From the NCBI RefSeq assembly GCF_003480315.1, contig NZ_QUIV01000006.1:71639-135638 (forward strand): 64,000 nucleotides of DNA, given 5' to 3'. The stretch comes from Clostridium sp. AM33-3. Lineage in GTDB: Bacteria > Bacillota > Clostridia > Lachnospirales > Lachnospiraceae. Within the stretch, counting starts at the first letter, position 1; each line of letters begins with the position of its first letter. The position numbers were made by a program, and so were the translations under genes. Below, piece by piece: positions 26,201 to 34,341 of the stretch. The notes under the pieces are model-generated. The model saw only the letters and a program-made list of their open reading frames with translations. It was not told where the DNA came from and did no database searches.

Positions 26201-27425
26201 TTAAGCCTCTTTCTGCTCCTTTTTTGCATTTATAGACACAATTTTATTGACTTCTTTCTGAGCATCTTCCAATTTCAAATGGGTGTAAGTATTAAGAGTT
26301 ACACCAATATCGGAATGTCCCATAAGATATTGCAGTGTTTTAGGATTCATGCCAGATTTAGCCATGTTGGAACAATAAGTATGTCTGCAAACGTGCAGAG
26401 TGATTTTGGGAATCTGCACCTTATAGGTTCTGTTGTACTTATCAACTGCGTGCTGAAAATACTTTTCCCAGTGCATCGCTACCATAGGTTTTCTGTCTTT
26501 ATCAAAAAACAGGAATCCAGAATAGCCATCAATAACAGGTTCAATTTTCGGTGGATTTCTTTTTTCCAAAATCCGCTTAAAGCAATCATATACATCATCT
26601 GATAACGGAAGCACTCTTGTTCCTGCATTTGTTTTGGTTTCCTCAATATAAACCTTAGTTCCTGTTTTCTGGAGCTGATGATTAATGCTGACTGTGTGAT
26701 TTTTCAGATCAATATCTCTAACCGTAAGTCCCGTAAATTCTGAAATTCTCATTCCTGTCTTAAACAGAATATACATCCCATCATAATATCTATTATAGTG
26801 TGGATCTAATTTAATGAAATTCAGGAACGTTCTTTCTTCCTTCCTTGAGATGGCTTCACGAGTTACGGCATCATTCACCACGACTGTTGCAAGCTGAAAT
26901 TCAAACGGATTCTTTCTGAGAATGTCATCATCCACAGCCATTTGGAATGCAGGTCTTAAAACACCACGAATAGAATGAATTGCTGAATAGCTTTTCTTAA
27001 TCAATCTGCTGTAATTTGATCAGCCATTCTTTTGCATCAGATAATCTTACCTTATCAATACGCTTATTGCCGAAAGGCTCTCTTTTAAGTAAATTGATAA
27101 CTGTAGTATATCCGTTCTTGGTTGTCAAACGAACTCCTGTTTTCTGATTCGTGTATTTGATAACTAATTGAAGTACCGTTAAACCTCCGCCCTCTGGGAT
27201 AATCATATCTTCCAAATCTCTTTTGATCTGCTTTATCTTTTCCCGTAAAGGCTCAAAATCCCTCTTTCCTGCCGGAAGTGCATCTGTGGCAACCAACCGC
27301 CAACTATATTCGTATTTTTCTTTCCCATTTGCATCAACATACTTGTATCTATATCTGCCATCTTGTAATTGGCTCTCTCCATCTCGAAGAATACGATTTT
27401 TGCTATCTCTTCGTTTTTCGCTCAT
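26201..27425 (-). pseudogene. int: Tn916/Tn1549-type tyrosine integrase, frameshifted
   Basis: The product would be a ~405-residue integrase that excises and inserts the ICE. The N-terminal part (26997-27425, 142 codons) has the MSEKRRD arm-binding domain and the SAM-like core-binding domain ending KEWLIKLQQ. The rest (26201-27004) has the catalytic domain with TGMRISE (Arg), HVCRHTYC (His-x-x-Arg), MGHSDIG and the TYTHL tyrosine. Removing one T at the junction (26997-27004) joins the two in a single frame with the spacing of relatives. All catalytic residues remain, so this is a recent single-base change, a programmed shift, or a sequencing error. Confidence 0.85.
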
Positions 27426-27429
27426 GTAA

Positions 27430-27448
27430 CTCTCCTTCCTACGGAGAG
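27430..27448 (-). promoter_or_regulatory. Hairpin masking the integrase ribosome binding site
   Basis: CTCTCC (as read on the mRNA) lies seven bases before GGAGAG, the only Shine-Dalgarno of the integrase gene, five bases from its ATG. The perfect 6-bp stem would hide the site and limit translation. Confidence 0.45.
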
Positions 27449-27503
27449 CCTTAATTTATGGCACACTAACACGCTTTAGTTTACCACAAGTAAGGCTCAA
27501 AAT

Positions 27504-27719
27504 CTATATAACATTCATGTTCTCATCAATGTACTGTTCAAACAAAACACGCTTAATTTGTATCCGATTACCATTCATCAGCACAAATTTTTCGTCTACG
27601 TGCGTTTCCGCAAAATCTTTCAATTTCTTATATCCAATACCGAAATATTTAGACGCTTCGGTCAAAGTTAAAGTATATTTACCCCACCATGGGAGTTCCT
27701 GTTTATTTGTTTCTGTCAA
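27504..27719 (-). CDS. xis: Excisionase of the Tn916/Tn1549 family
   Basis: A 71-residue winged-helix excisionase that helps the integrase excise the element. The core LTLTEASKYFGIGYKKLKDFAE followed by VLMNGNRIQIKR is typical of the family. The TTG at 27719 is chosen because GGGGAGG lies eight bases upstream; this gives the usual ~67-70 residue size, while the longer upstream frame encodes nonsense. It sits 78 bp upstream of the integrase on the same strand, the standard xis-int order. Confidence 0.85.
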   Translation of the reverse strand: MTETNKQELPWWGKYTLTLTEASKYFGIGYKKLKDFAETHVDEKFVLMNGNRIQIKRVLFEQYIDENMNVI

Positions 27720-27746
27720 ATTGCTTCCTCCCCATAAATCAAATAA

Positions 27747-27774
27747 GAGCCACCACGCCGAAGCGTGGCAGCTC
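27747..27774 (-). terminator. Hairpin upstream of xis
   Basis: GAGC-CCACGC and GCGTGG-GCTC form a strong GC-rich stem with a tetraloop, followed on the minus strand by TTATTTGATTT. It probably ends the upstream hypothetical gene or attenuates readthrough into xis-int. Confidence 0.6.
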
Positions 27775-27780
27775 AATCAG

Positions 27781-28197
27781 TTAATTGTTGCTATTCAGTT
27801 CTTTATAGTGTACAAAGCTCCATGTAATACATACGCTATCATATGCAACATTTTCAAATTCAAATCCAGTATATAATTGTTCATAATATCCTATTGCGTT
27901 TGGTTTACGGCCATATACTTCTTCATAAATTATCCCCGTTTCCACAATATCATAAATTTTTTGTTTTTTTAGTGCCGCATTATACAAATCCATATTCATA
28001 CGGCATGTTTTCATTGTAAGTTCTCCATCTTTTGTATAATGCACTTCACCCTGAAAAATTATACTCTTTGAATGATCTTCGGATAAAAAGATTTCAAACT
28101 TTTTACCTGACATATCGTTCAAATAAAAGTTATTTATATCCTTCCCCGCTTCTACGAGGGTAATTTTCATTTCACCTAAACCAACTAAATTATTCAT
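27781..28197 (-). CDS. Hypothetical protein, 138 residues
   Basis: Not recognised. A soluble 138-residue protein, mixed alpha/beta, with no signal or membrane segment and an Asn-rich C-terminus. AAGGAG precedes the ATG, and a short 11-codon open frame ends within that site. It lies upstream of xis on the same strand, in the position where ICEs often carry small accessory or regulatory genes. The AT-rich composition matches the adjacent HEPN/MNT genes. Confidence 0.6.
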   Translation of the reverse strand: MNNLVGLGEMKITLVEAGKDINNFYLNDMSGKKFEIFLSEDHSKSIIFQGEVHYTKDGELTMKTCRMNMDLYNAALKKQKIYDIVETGIIYEEVYGRKPNAIGYYEQLYTGFEFENVAYDSVCITWSFVHYKELNSNN

Positions 28198-28204
28198 AGA
28201 CCTT

Positions 28205-28240
28205 TTACTCCTTATGCTGTTTATGCTCCATTAGCATCAT
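28205..28240 (-). CDS. Possible 11-residue leader peptide
   Basis: An ATG preceded by a very strong AAGGAGG begins an 11-codon frame (MMLMEHKQHKE) whose stop lies inside the Shine-Dalgarno region of the hypothetical gene at 27781-28197. It may couple translation to that gene. No coding conservation can be tested here. Confidence 0.3.
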   Translation of the reverse strand: MMLMEHKQHKE

Positions 28241-28451
28241 GTTGTTTAACCTCCTTGTTTATCGTTCTATATTTAATATGCCGAAACTATGTTCGATTTC
28301 TCCACGGTTTATGAAATATTTTTATTTCTGGCAACTTCTAAAATAAAAATGATACTTTTTGATACTCTTGGGTGGCAACTGGCAGCAGGACATACAAGAA
28401 ATTATCTGAAAACATCTTACTGCAGAACGGCTATTGTGCTAAAAAGGCAAA

Positions 28452-28486
28452 CAAAAAGCACCAACAGATTTTACTCTGCTGATGCT
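28452..28486 (-). terminator. Terminator after the HEPN/MNT unit
   Basis: A 12-bp stem (AGCATCAGCAGA / TCTGTTGGTGCT, two G-U pairs) with a six-base loop is followed on the minus strand by TTTTT. It lies just past the small gene at 28508-28669. Confidence 0.75.
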
Positions 28487-28507
28487 CTTTCTTCCTTATA
28501 TAGTATT

Positions 28508-28669
28508 CTATTTTAATCTGCGCTCAAACGCCATTGCTGCATCTACCGTCTTTCCGGCTTTTGCATCATCACAACCACTTCGCAATTTAGAATGAATTTC
28601 CTCTGTAGTCATTAGATCGGCATTAATAGCATCCGGCACATTCTTCTGAAATTCTTCCAGGTTGTCCAT
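28508..28669 (-). CDS. Small acidic hypothetical protein downstream of HEPN
   Basis: A 53-residue protein beginning MDNLEEFQKNVPDAINADL, with a good GAGGTG ribosome binding site. It follows the HEPN gene by 18 bp and precedes the terminator, so it is the third gene of the MNT-HEPN unit. The sequence has the look of a type II antitoxin N-terminus (two short helices, acidic) but no partner toxin follows. Function unknown. Confidence 0.6.
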   Translation of the reverse strand: MDNLEEFQKNVPDAINADLMTTEEIHSKLRSGCDDAKAGKTVDAAMAFERRLK

Positions 28670-28687
28670 CAAATCACCTCTATTGTC

Positions 28688-29095
28688 CTATTCTAACGGC
28701 ACATCTTTTTCTTTCAGATACTTTGTGATTTCCTCAATAGTGGCCTGAGCGGTATTATACTGTTCTTCTGCTTGTGTTTTAGATGCGATATAGAAATCAT
28801 CATAGTCACTCTTCTCACGCAACTGTTTCAGCATTCCCAATCGTCTACCCAGTTCACGAGGAAAGATTTCTTGTGCTACATACTCCTTGTTGAAATATCC
28901 CATAACATCCTTATGCCGTTTGAAATCTACGGTTCCCAGTGCCAGAACCGCCTTAATTGCATAAAACGCTGCATAATAGGAACGATTGATAGAATCCTTA
29001 AACAATCCCTCTGTAAAGCAATGCTGCGCAACTCTTAGGCTGTCTTTGGCTTCCTGTAGACGATAACGGCTCAAATCAATCTGTCTGTTATCCAT
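28688..29095 (-). CDS. HEPN-domain protein (toxin of HEPN/MNT pair)
   Basis: A 135-residue HEPN-domain protein, all helical, with the family core NRSYYAAFYAIKAVL near residue 38 and DFKRHKDVMGYF near 60. HEPN proteins paired with a minimal nucleotidyltransferase act as RNase toxins that the partner neutralises, in some cases by AMPylation. The ATG overlaps the end of the MNT gene and uses GGGAGGG within it. Most likely a toxin that stabilises the element or aborts phage infection; the catalytic R-x4-6-H motif cannot be placed with certainty. Confidence 0.78.
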   Translation of the reverse strand: MDNRQIDLSRYRLQEAKDSLRVAQHCFTEGLFKDSINRSYYAAFYAIKAVLALGTVDFKRHKDVMGYFNKEYVAQEIFPRELGRRLGMLKQLREKSDYDDFYIASKTQAEEQYNTAQATIEEITKYLKEKDVPLE

Positions 29096-29423
29096 TAACC
29101 ACAATGCCCTCCCTTTTCACGTTGTCATAGAACGGCAATGCGCCAAGCCAATAATTGAACTGGCCCTCGTTTTTAATCACCACGCTGATATCTACACCGT
29201 AATCCATCTGAAAATCAAAGGCTAATCCGTAAATATCTGATTCCACCTGTTCAATTTCTGTATCCGTGAGGGTGGTCAACACCATAATATCTATGTCAGA
29301 ACTGGCATTATAATCCCCTCTGGCATAGGAACCGTATAAGATAACCTGTTTTAAACTGCTGCCGAGAATCCTTTTTACTCCTCTGGCAAATTCCATAATA
29401 ATATCATGTGTTGCGGTTGGCAT
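29088..29423 (-). CDS. MNT-type minimal nucleotidyltransferase (antitoxin)
   Basis: A 111-residue nucleotidyltransferase. The GSYARGDYNASSDIDIMV signature gives Gly31-Ser32 and the metal-binding Asp43 and Asp45 in the GSx10DxD pattern. MNT proteins silence partner HEPN toxins. The ATG at 29423 has GAGGTG upstream. The overlap with the HEPN gene couples their translation, as in known pairs. Confidence 0.83.
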   Translation of the reverse strand: MPTATHDIIMEFARGVKRILGSSLKQVILYGSYARGDYNASSDIDIMVLTTLTDTEIEQVESDIYGLAFDFQMDYGVDISVVIKNEGQFNYWLGALPFYDNVKREGIVVNG

Positions 29424-29503
29424 AATTTCACCTCGATTCTGATATAGTGCGCACAGAAATACTACTTTGGTATTTTTCTGCGTGAGACAATGAAACACAA
29501 CTT

Positions 29504-29755
29504 TTATTCTTCCGGCAGCTGATTTTCCTCAATGACAAACTTCTCACCATCTGTAATTTTTGCTGTTTTATCTATAAATGCCAATTCCATATTAAATAAG
29601 CTTGCAATACGGCTTAATTCATCTGGGGAGAATGTGTTCCTCTGCATCTTATTACTGAAATTCTGCTTACTGATTCCTAAATGCTCTGCTATTTCAAGCT
29701 GTGTCATTTTTCTATCTTTGGAAATGACCTTGATTGTATCTTTTAACGCCAGCAT
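29504..29755 (-). CDS. XRE-type helix-turn-helix protein, small
   Basis: An 83-residue Cro/CI-like DNA-binding protein with MTQLEIAEHLGISKQNFSNKM as the helix-turn-helix and an acidic tail. GAGGAAACG precedes the ATG. It lies 80 bp upstream of the MNT gene on the same strand, with a hairpin-forming stretch in between, and could regulate the toxin-antitoxin unit. Confidence 0.75.
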   Translation of the reverse strand: MLALKDTIKVISKDRKMTQLEIAEHLGISKQNFSNKMQRNTFSPDELSRIASLFNMELAFIDKTAKITDGEKFVIEENQLPEE

Positions 29756-29851
29756 CGTTTCCTCACTTTCCCTATATTGTCAAGAATATATTATCGAAAC
29801 TATATCACTTGACAATCATAGTATACCAACATTTCCCCGCTGATTCAATCA

Positions 29852-29878
29852 GCACCGATAGAAAAAATCTACCGATGC
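29852..29878 (-). terminator. Terminator after the HNH gene
   Basis: GCACCGATAGA and TCTACCGATGC form an 11-bp stem with two wobble pairs and a T-rich loop, directly past the HNH stop codon. Confidence 0.6.
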
Positions 29879-29885
29879 CGTCATA

Positions 29886-30391
29886 TCACGCTTTCTGTAA
29901 TTTCCGCAAGGCCATACTAGCAATCTTCCAGGAGAACCGATTCGAAAACTTTTTGCTCATCTGATACATAAAAATATCTGACACACGCTGCATGAAGCTA
30001 TCTGGCAAAATATTACCCTTTAGCTGATTGCACGCTTTACAAGCAATCTGTAAATTACTCACATCATTCACGCCGCCCATACCCTTGGAATAATATGATC
30101 TATCGTTGCGTCATGATATGTAATCTTTCTACCACATAACTGACAACGGCAATTTGCTTGATGGTATAAAGCTTCTCCATATTTCTTCTTTAAACTGCTA
30201 GTCTTTGTATTCCTACTCTTATTATCCGTACTCTTACGCAACATAACTGGTTTCGGTGGACGGTAATCAAATTTCTTTTTTCCTTCACGAATAAGTTTCA
30301 ACTCTTCCGGCGGCATACGTTTCCAACATACTCTCTCTGTTTCCGTGTTATATACAAAGAACCCCTCTGTTTTTCCAGGTGCTTGATTCAT
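29886..30391 (-). pseudogene. HNH endonuclease, frameshifted
   Basis: An HNH nuclease broken by a single-base change. The first part (30068-30391) has the zinc-binding CQLC and the DHIIPR part of the HNH motif, then shifts into a stop. The second frame (29886-30080) continues with MGGVNDVSNLQIACKACN and the C-terminal helix. Joining at about 30075 by adding one base restores a ~165-residue protein. The intact form is probably a mobile-element or defence nuclease. Confidence 0.75.
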
Positions 30392-30409
30392 TATTAAAAT
30401 GAATTTTAT

Positions 30410-30592
30410 TCAGCACTGTTTCATGAAATGGTTCACAGCACCGGATCCCTGATAGCAGTCCCAGTAGACGTTTTGCTTCGCACGCTCCTGATCGATGTGA
30501 TCACTGTTGGCGATATCGAAGCGGCGGTCATTGTGCTTCGGATTGTAAGTCCCATGCTTGCCGGACCTGCCATTATGCCTTGTCATCTTCAT
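30410..30592 (-). pseudogene. Truncated plasmid recombination/mobilization enzyme (N-terminal fragment)
   Basis: The first ~48 residues (MTRHNGRSGKHGTYNPKHND ... YWDCYQG) match the start of plasmid-recombination/mobilization proteins found in Firmicutes elements. Similarity ends abruptly after YWDCYQG, and a 12-residue unrelated tail and stop follow, so only an N-terminal stub remains. GGAGAAATT precedes the ATG. The oriT-like noncoding region directly upstream belongs with it. Confidence 0.7.
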
Positions 30593-30892
30593 AGGCAATT
30601 TCTCCTTTCTTGAAATTCATGTGTGGCCACTGCCTCTTAAAACCCCGGAAAACGGATCTAATGTCGGCAGGTAATAATCCAGTATTAAGTGTCGGTTCCC
30701 AACATTTAACTGGGCGGGGCCTTGCCCTCGACCTGCGCCGGATGTTTCACCCCGGCACCACGATAAGAGACTGCCGCCTCTTAACTCTGCCAAAGGGAAC
30801 CGCGTTCCCCTTGACCCCTTGCCCCGGCAGTTCTGAATCTCGCCGTATGCCCGGCGGCTCGTTTCAGTCCTTCCGGCTTTTTGCGGAACCGT
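30593..30892 (-). other. GC-rich noncoding region upstream of the mob fragment, oriT-like
   Basis: About 300 bp, clearly more GC-rich than the neighbours, with short inverted repeats (AAGGGGAACGCGGTTCCCTTT and CCGGGG elements). Such regions precede relaxase or mobilization genes in ICEs and often hold the transfer origin. No nic site can be assigned by eye. No protein-coding gene is supported here. Confidence 0.4.
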
Positions 30893-31018
30893 TCACTGGA
30901 CGGTCCCACAAAAAAAGCCGCTGAGTGTTTCGCTACCATCCGCAAATGAGCGGTAGGAGCGAAGCTCAACGGCTTCCTCATCTGACTCAGCCAGGGCGAC
31001 GGCCTTGGCTTTCGTCAT
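30893..31018 (-). CDS. Possible 41-residue peptide upstream of the oriT-like region
   Basis: An open frame starting MTKAKAVALAESDEEAVELR and ending FFCGTVQ. Codon use looks coding, but the last third overlaps a terminator-like hairpin and its T-run encodes Phe-Phe. The Shine-Dalgarno is weak. It may be real or chance. Confidence 0.3.
   Translation of the reverse strand: MTKAKAVALAESDEEAVELRSYRSFADGSETLSGFFCGTVQ
30910..30974 (-). terminator. Large terminator-like hairpin
   Basis: AGCCGTTGAG...TTCGCT...CTACC pairs with GGTAGCGAA...CTCA.CGGCT over a ~58-base structure, followed by T7 on the minus strand. Confidence 0.65.
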
Positions 31019-31071
31019 ATCCGGTTTTCACCAGGATCGCCGCGCGAACAATCCTGCTCAATGGGCAAACC

Positions 31072-31100
31072 AAAAGCGACCAACTTTCTCGGTTGATCGC
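31072..31100 (-). terminator. Terminator of the restriction-modification operon
   Basis: GCGATCAAC and GTTGGTCGC form a 9-bp stem (one G-T) followed by TTTT, 20 bp past the methyltransferase stop. Confidence 0.7.
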
Positions 31101-31119
31101 CTTTGTTTCGCTTAACGGC

Positions 31120-33177
31120 CTACTCTTCCAAAGTGTTTACAATCTGTTCAATAATCTCCTTTGTGATTTCTTGTGCACCTGCTTCAGATAACTGCTTTAG
31201 TGCAATCCCATATTTGAATATCATCATGTCGCCCCGAGAGAAATGAAGATTGCTACTCCGAATACGAGATAGCCCTTCTTGATAGTACTCTTGTGAACCC
31301 ACTGGCAGTTTTAATTGTTCATATGTGGCACTCTTTCTACAGACGAAAACAAGATCATAGTTGATTGGCTCTTTTGCCGCCATGATAGCAACGGATACTG
31401 CCATTTCAGCCTTTATAGGAACAACCTGAGTAATCGTAAATCCAGCATCTTTTATTGCATTACAGACTGCCACCCATCCTTCTGTGCGTGAATGATGATA
31501 AGTAAAAATCAACAATCCATCGGATTTCAAAACTCTATGACTCTCTTTAAATACACTGGTCAACTTGTCTGAAAACTTATCTGGATCATTGTCCTGTACT
31601 TCTCCTTTAACTCTGGTCGTGTCCATGTTCTGTGGATCAATCTCGGGAACGAGTCTCTTCAACCAAACATAAAAGAAATCGGCTAATTCAGAATAGTTTA
31701 CATTATCAAAAAACGGAGGATCGGTGACCACAAGATCCACACTCTTGTCAGGAATGGCTGTATGTGCAGAGTCTTTACAAAGAATAGCCGCCTTACCTTC
31801 CGACAATTCGTGCTCATCGGTGACCACAAGTGCTTGATCTCTACACCCATTCAAATATACCTTTTCGGACTTTTTTACCCCTGTAGCTCTTAGCTCAAAT
31901 GGATTCTCCTTATAATCTATCATTCTGAGAATCCTTGTTTCAAAAAGGGTCGAAAAAGATCCGGAAGAGGCTTTACACCCCCAAGGGTTCGCCTCTAAAG
32001 GCATGAGCTCATTTTTTAAAATGTGATTATAAAACAATGGACGGACCGCCCCGGTCCCTTCTCCCTTAAATGAGCAAAACATATTGTTAAACTCGAGAGT
32101 TCCGCTCATAAGTACAGCAAATAGACGTCTCAATTTTGGATCTTCTATCTTGCTAATAGCATCGGATAGCATTCCAAAAGCTAAAAGTTGTCTTGAGTTG
32201 AACATATCCTTCCATTGTCTGTATTGATAGTTGAGGATCTGATTTGTGTTAATGCCAGCATAGATATATTCGGTAGGAATGAGTCTTTCGAATTCAGATA
32301 GAGCATCCGAAGCCTCTTCGTATAACCGCAGATCATATTCATCTATGCTAAGGTAATGCTTACGTCCGGAATGATCTAAGACCATCTTGGCATACATTTT
32401 TTCTTTCGGAAGCACGCCTTTTCGACGCATATAATCGACAATGCGCTCCCTCTTACCGCAAACAGGGCATACATAATCGATCCCTCGAATGTTTCCTCGT
32501 TGGGGATCATAGTGTTCACGACATTTCTCACAAACGGCATCCGTATCGTTATACAAGACCTTGTTGATATGTCCACAATGGGGGCAAACAGACTGAGCTT
32601 CTGGCTTTTTTGCAGCATAAGCATTCTTGGAGAAGATGCTACTCTTAATCAAAGGTATCTCATTACCACAATCATCACAAGTAACTGTCTTGACCCAAAA
32701 GTAATATAGAACGTCTACAGTTTTTCCTTCGTAGGTCGCTTTGTAGAATCTTTTGATTTTATCGGAACAGCAACTTTCTAATTGTCTAAAAGTTTCTTCG
32801 ACATCCGCGCGATTATAAGTGTCTGAAGCAGCTCGCACAAGGGTAGCCGCAACAGGGTTTATGTCAGAACCAATTGCAGTGGCCCCCAGTTTGATTGCTT
32901 CATGAATAGTAGTTCCGCTACCCATGAACGGATCAAATACAACTTTCCCTTTGTACGAAGTGTTCCCATAAAACCTTTCAAAGAAGTTAGATGTTGGATT
33001 CTCAACTCCGCCGATAATCAATCCTCTAAAAACACTACCGAGTCTTCGAGCCCACCACTTATGAATATAGGAAGCCGGTCTATTTACTTCTTTTCGCCAA
33101 GATTCCTGTTCGGCAATTATGCTTAACTCGTCAAATGGAAAATCTGCCTCGATCAGTCGTTGGTCTTTTTTTGGCAT
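31120..33177 (-). CDS. Adenine-specific DNA methyltransferase with internal zinc ribbons (COG1743-like)
   Basis: A 685-residue DNA methylase. The AdoMet motif FMGSGT is at residues 84-89 and the catalytic DPPF at 486-489. Between them lies a ~400-residue insert with four CxxC pairs (CDDC, CPHC, CEKC, CPVC, about residues 176-250), predicted zinc ribbons and probably the target-recognition region. The N-terminus (YIHKWWARRLGSVFRG) resembles the DUF1156/COG1743 group. The start overlaps the end of the upstream endonuclease gene by 25 bp. It likely methylates adenine to protect host DNA from that enzyme. Confidence 0.83.
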   Translation of the reverse strand: MPKKDQRLIEADFPFDELSIIAEQESWRKEVNRPASYIHKWWARRLGSVFRGLIIGGVENPTSNFFERFYGNTSYKGKVVFDPFMGSGTTIHEAIKLGATAIGSDINPVAATLVRAASDTYNRADVEETFRQLESCCSDKIKRFYKATYEGKTVDVLYYFWVKTVTCDDCGNEIPLIKSSIFSKNAYAAKKPEAQSVCPHCGHINKVLYNDTDAVCEKCREHYDPQRGNIRGIDYVCPVCGKRERIVDYMRRKGVLPKEKMYAKMVLDHSGRKHYLSIDEYDLRLYEEASDALSEFERLIPTEYIYAGINTNQILNYQYRQWKDMFNSRQLLAFGMLSDAISKIEDPKLRRLFAVLMSGTLEFNNMFCSFKGEGTGAVRPLFYNHILKNELMPLEANPWGCKASSGSFSTLFETRILRMIDYKENPFELRATGVKKSEKVYLNGCRDQALVVTDEHELSEGKAAILCKDSAHTAIPDKSVDLVVTDPPFFDNVNYSELADFFYVWLKRLVPEIDPQNMDTTRVKGEVQDNDPDKFSDKLTSVFKESHRVLKSDGLLIFTYHHSRTEGWVAVCNAIKDAGFTITQVVPIKAEMAVSVAIMAAKEPINYDLVFVCRKSATYEQLKLPVGSQEYYQEGLSRIRSSNLHFSRGDMMIFKYGIALKQLSEAGAQEITKEIIEQIVNTLEE

Positions 33178-34070
33178 AACGCATTTAACTCCTTGTAATA
33201 CTTAAGCAGTCTGAACTTTCCTCTACCTTGAGTTTCGCTGACCCTGTTTCTGGGTGTCGGGAAAGGTTCCTGCACATCAATAACAACATGGCCATCAGGC
33301 AAATCACGGTCATCCAAGTATGTGAAAAACACATGATCTGCACCTTGGATATCTTTACGGATAAAGCGCCAAGAAAGCCTTATTCCTCCAAATTTCTCTC
33401 CGAGGTCAACACCACTTATCAAGCTAATCTTGTGGTCCAATAAATCTGATCCCAGGGGATTGGAGAAGATAAGCATCGGTCTGTTTCTATTTGCCCCATC
33501 TCCATACGTCCCTATATTGATGCCTTTTTCTCTTGAACCTGTGATCTGCATATAGAGATCAAAGTCATCATTTAAGATACTTCCGTCGCACAAGGTCATG
33601 GCGCTCACAAAATACTGACCGCTATTATCCTGCTCTAAACATGCAAACAGGTAATAACCTTTTACTTCCATTGGCTTATCTTCAGATGAATAGATTCGAA
33701 TCTTTCCACAAGGAGGGGTCGAATTATAGTCCATCCCTGTCGGCCTTGCAACAGCCCCATTCGTCCCTCTTTCTAGTTTTTTCACTTCGATGCCAATAAT
33801 AGCATCTGGATTATTGAACGCATTTTCAAAATAAATATCACCTGCATCAGTGTATACAGCCATATCTGGACTGATTAACGGTCCCGAAGATCGCTGACAA
33901 CGTACGCCCAGATCCTTAAGCTTTTCATCCAAAGAAGCGGCGATGTATTCGTCAAAAGGATCATCCTGAGTATTCCGTTTTTCACGCAGATCAAATTTTC
34001 TTGGACTTCCCGCCTTATCAAAGAACATATCCCTTAATACGATAAAGACTTGTGCCGCAAGGTTTTTCAT
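33153..34070 (-). CDS. Putative restriction endonuclease, PD-(D/E)xK type
   Basis: A 305-residue protein not assigned to a named family. It has a candidate PD-(D/E)xK site: Pro68-Asp69 (SPDMAVYT) and Glu95-x-Lys97 (IGIEVKKLER), with the beta-strand context expected for such nucleases. Position supports this, since its 3' end overlaps the methyltransferase start and an RHH gene lies 18 bp upstream. Together they form a compact restriction-modification operon. The recognition sequence cannot be inferred. Confidence 0.65.
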   Translation of the reverse strand: MKNLAAQVFIVLRDMFFDKAGSPRKFDLREKRNTQDDPFDEYIAASLDEKLKDLGVRCQRSSGPLISPDMAVYTDAGDIYFENAFNNPDAIIGIEVKKLERGTNGAVARPTGMDYNSTPPCGKIRIYSSEDKPMEVKGYYLFACLEQDNSGQYFVSAMTLCDGSILNDDFDLYMQITGSREKGINIGTYGDGANRNRPMLIFSNPLGSDLLDHKISLISGVDLGEKFGGIRLSWRFIRKDIQGADHVFFTYLDDRDLPDGHVVIDVQEPFPTPRNRVSETQGRGKFRLLKYYKELNALCQKKTND

Positions 34071-34087
34071 AACAAAACTCCTTCGCT

Positions 34088-34276
34088 TTATTTTTTATCC
34101 AACTCTTTGAGTTTTCTTTGCTTTTCAGCATAATCGTCAAGATAGGCGGTCAAAGCTCTTTCAACTGCGACCGTCTTAGTCTGACCCGCATCTTTACATA
34201 AAGATTCCAACTTTTCGTAGATGGGAGTCTCTATGCAAACATTCAAATATGTTCCGTTTTTCTTTTGTCTGGCCAT
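34088..34276 (-). CDS. Ribbon-helix-helix (CopG/Arc-like) protein
   Basis: A 62-residue RHH protein: beta strand YLNVCIETPIYEKL, helix, GQTKTVAVERALTAYL, then a basic coiled tail. Similar small proteins accompany mobilization and partition modules of ICEs. Here it is the first gene of the endonuclease-methyltransferase operon, so it could act as the operon's controller. An antitoxin role is an alternative. Confidence 0.75.
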   Translation of the reverse strand: MARQKKNGTYLNVCIETPIYEKLESLCKDAGQTKTVAVERALTAYLDDYAEKQRKLKELDKK

Positions 34277-34341
34277 GTTCAGCCCTCCTATGCTGAATAA
34301 ATCAACTCACAGCCATAGGATACCACAATCAGCTACTGTTT

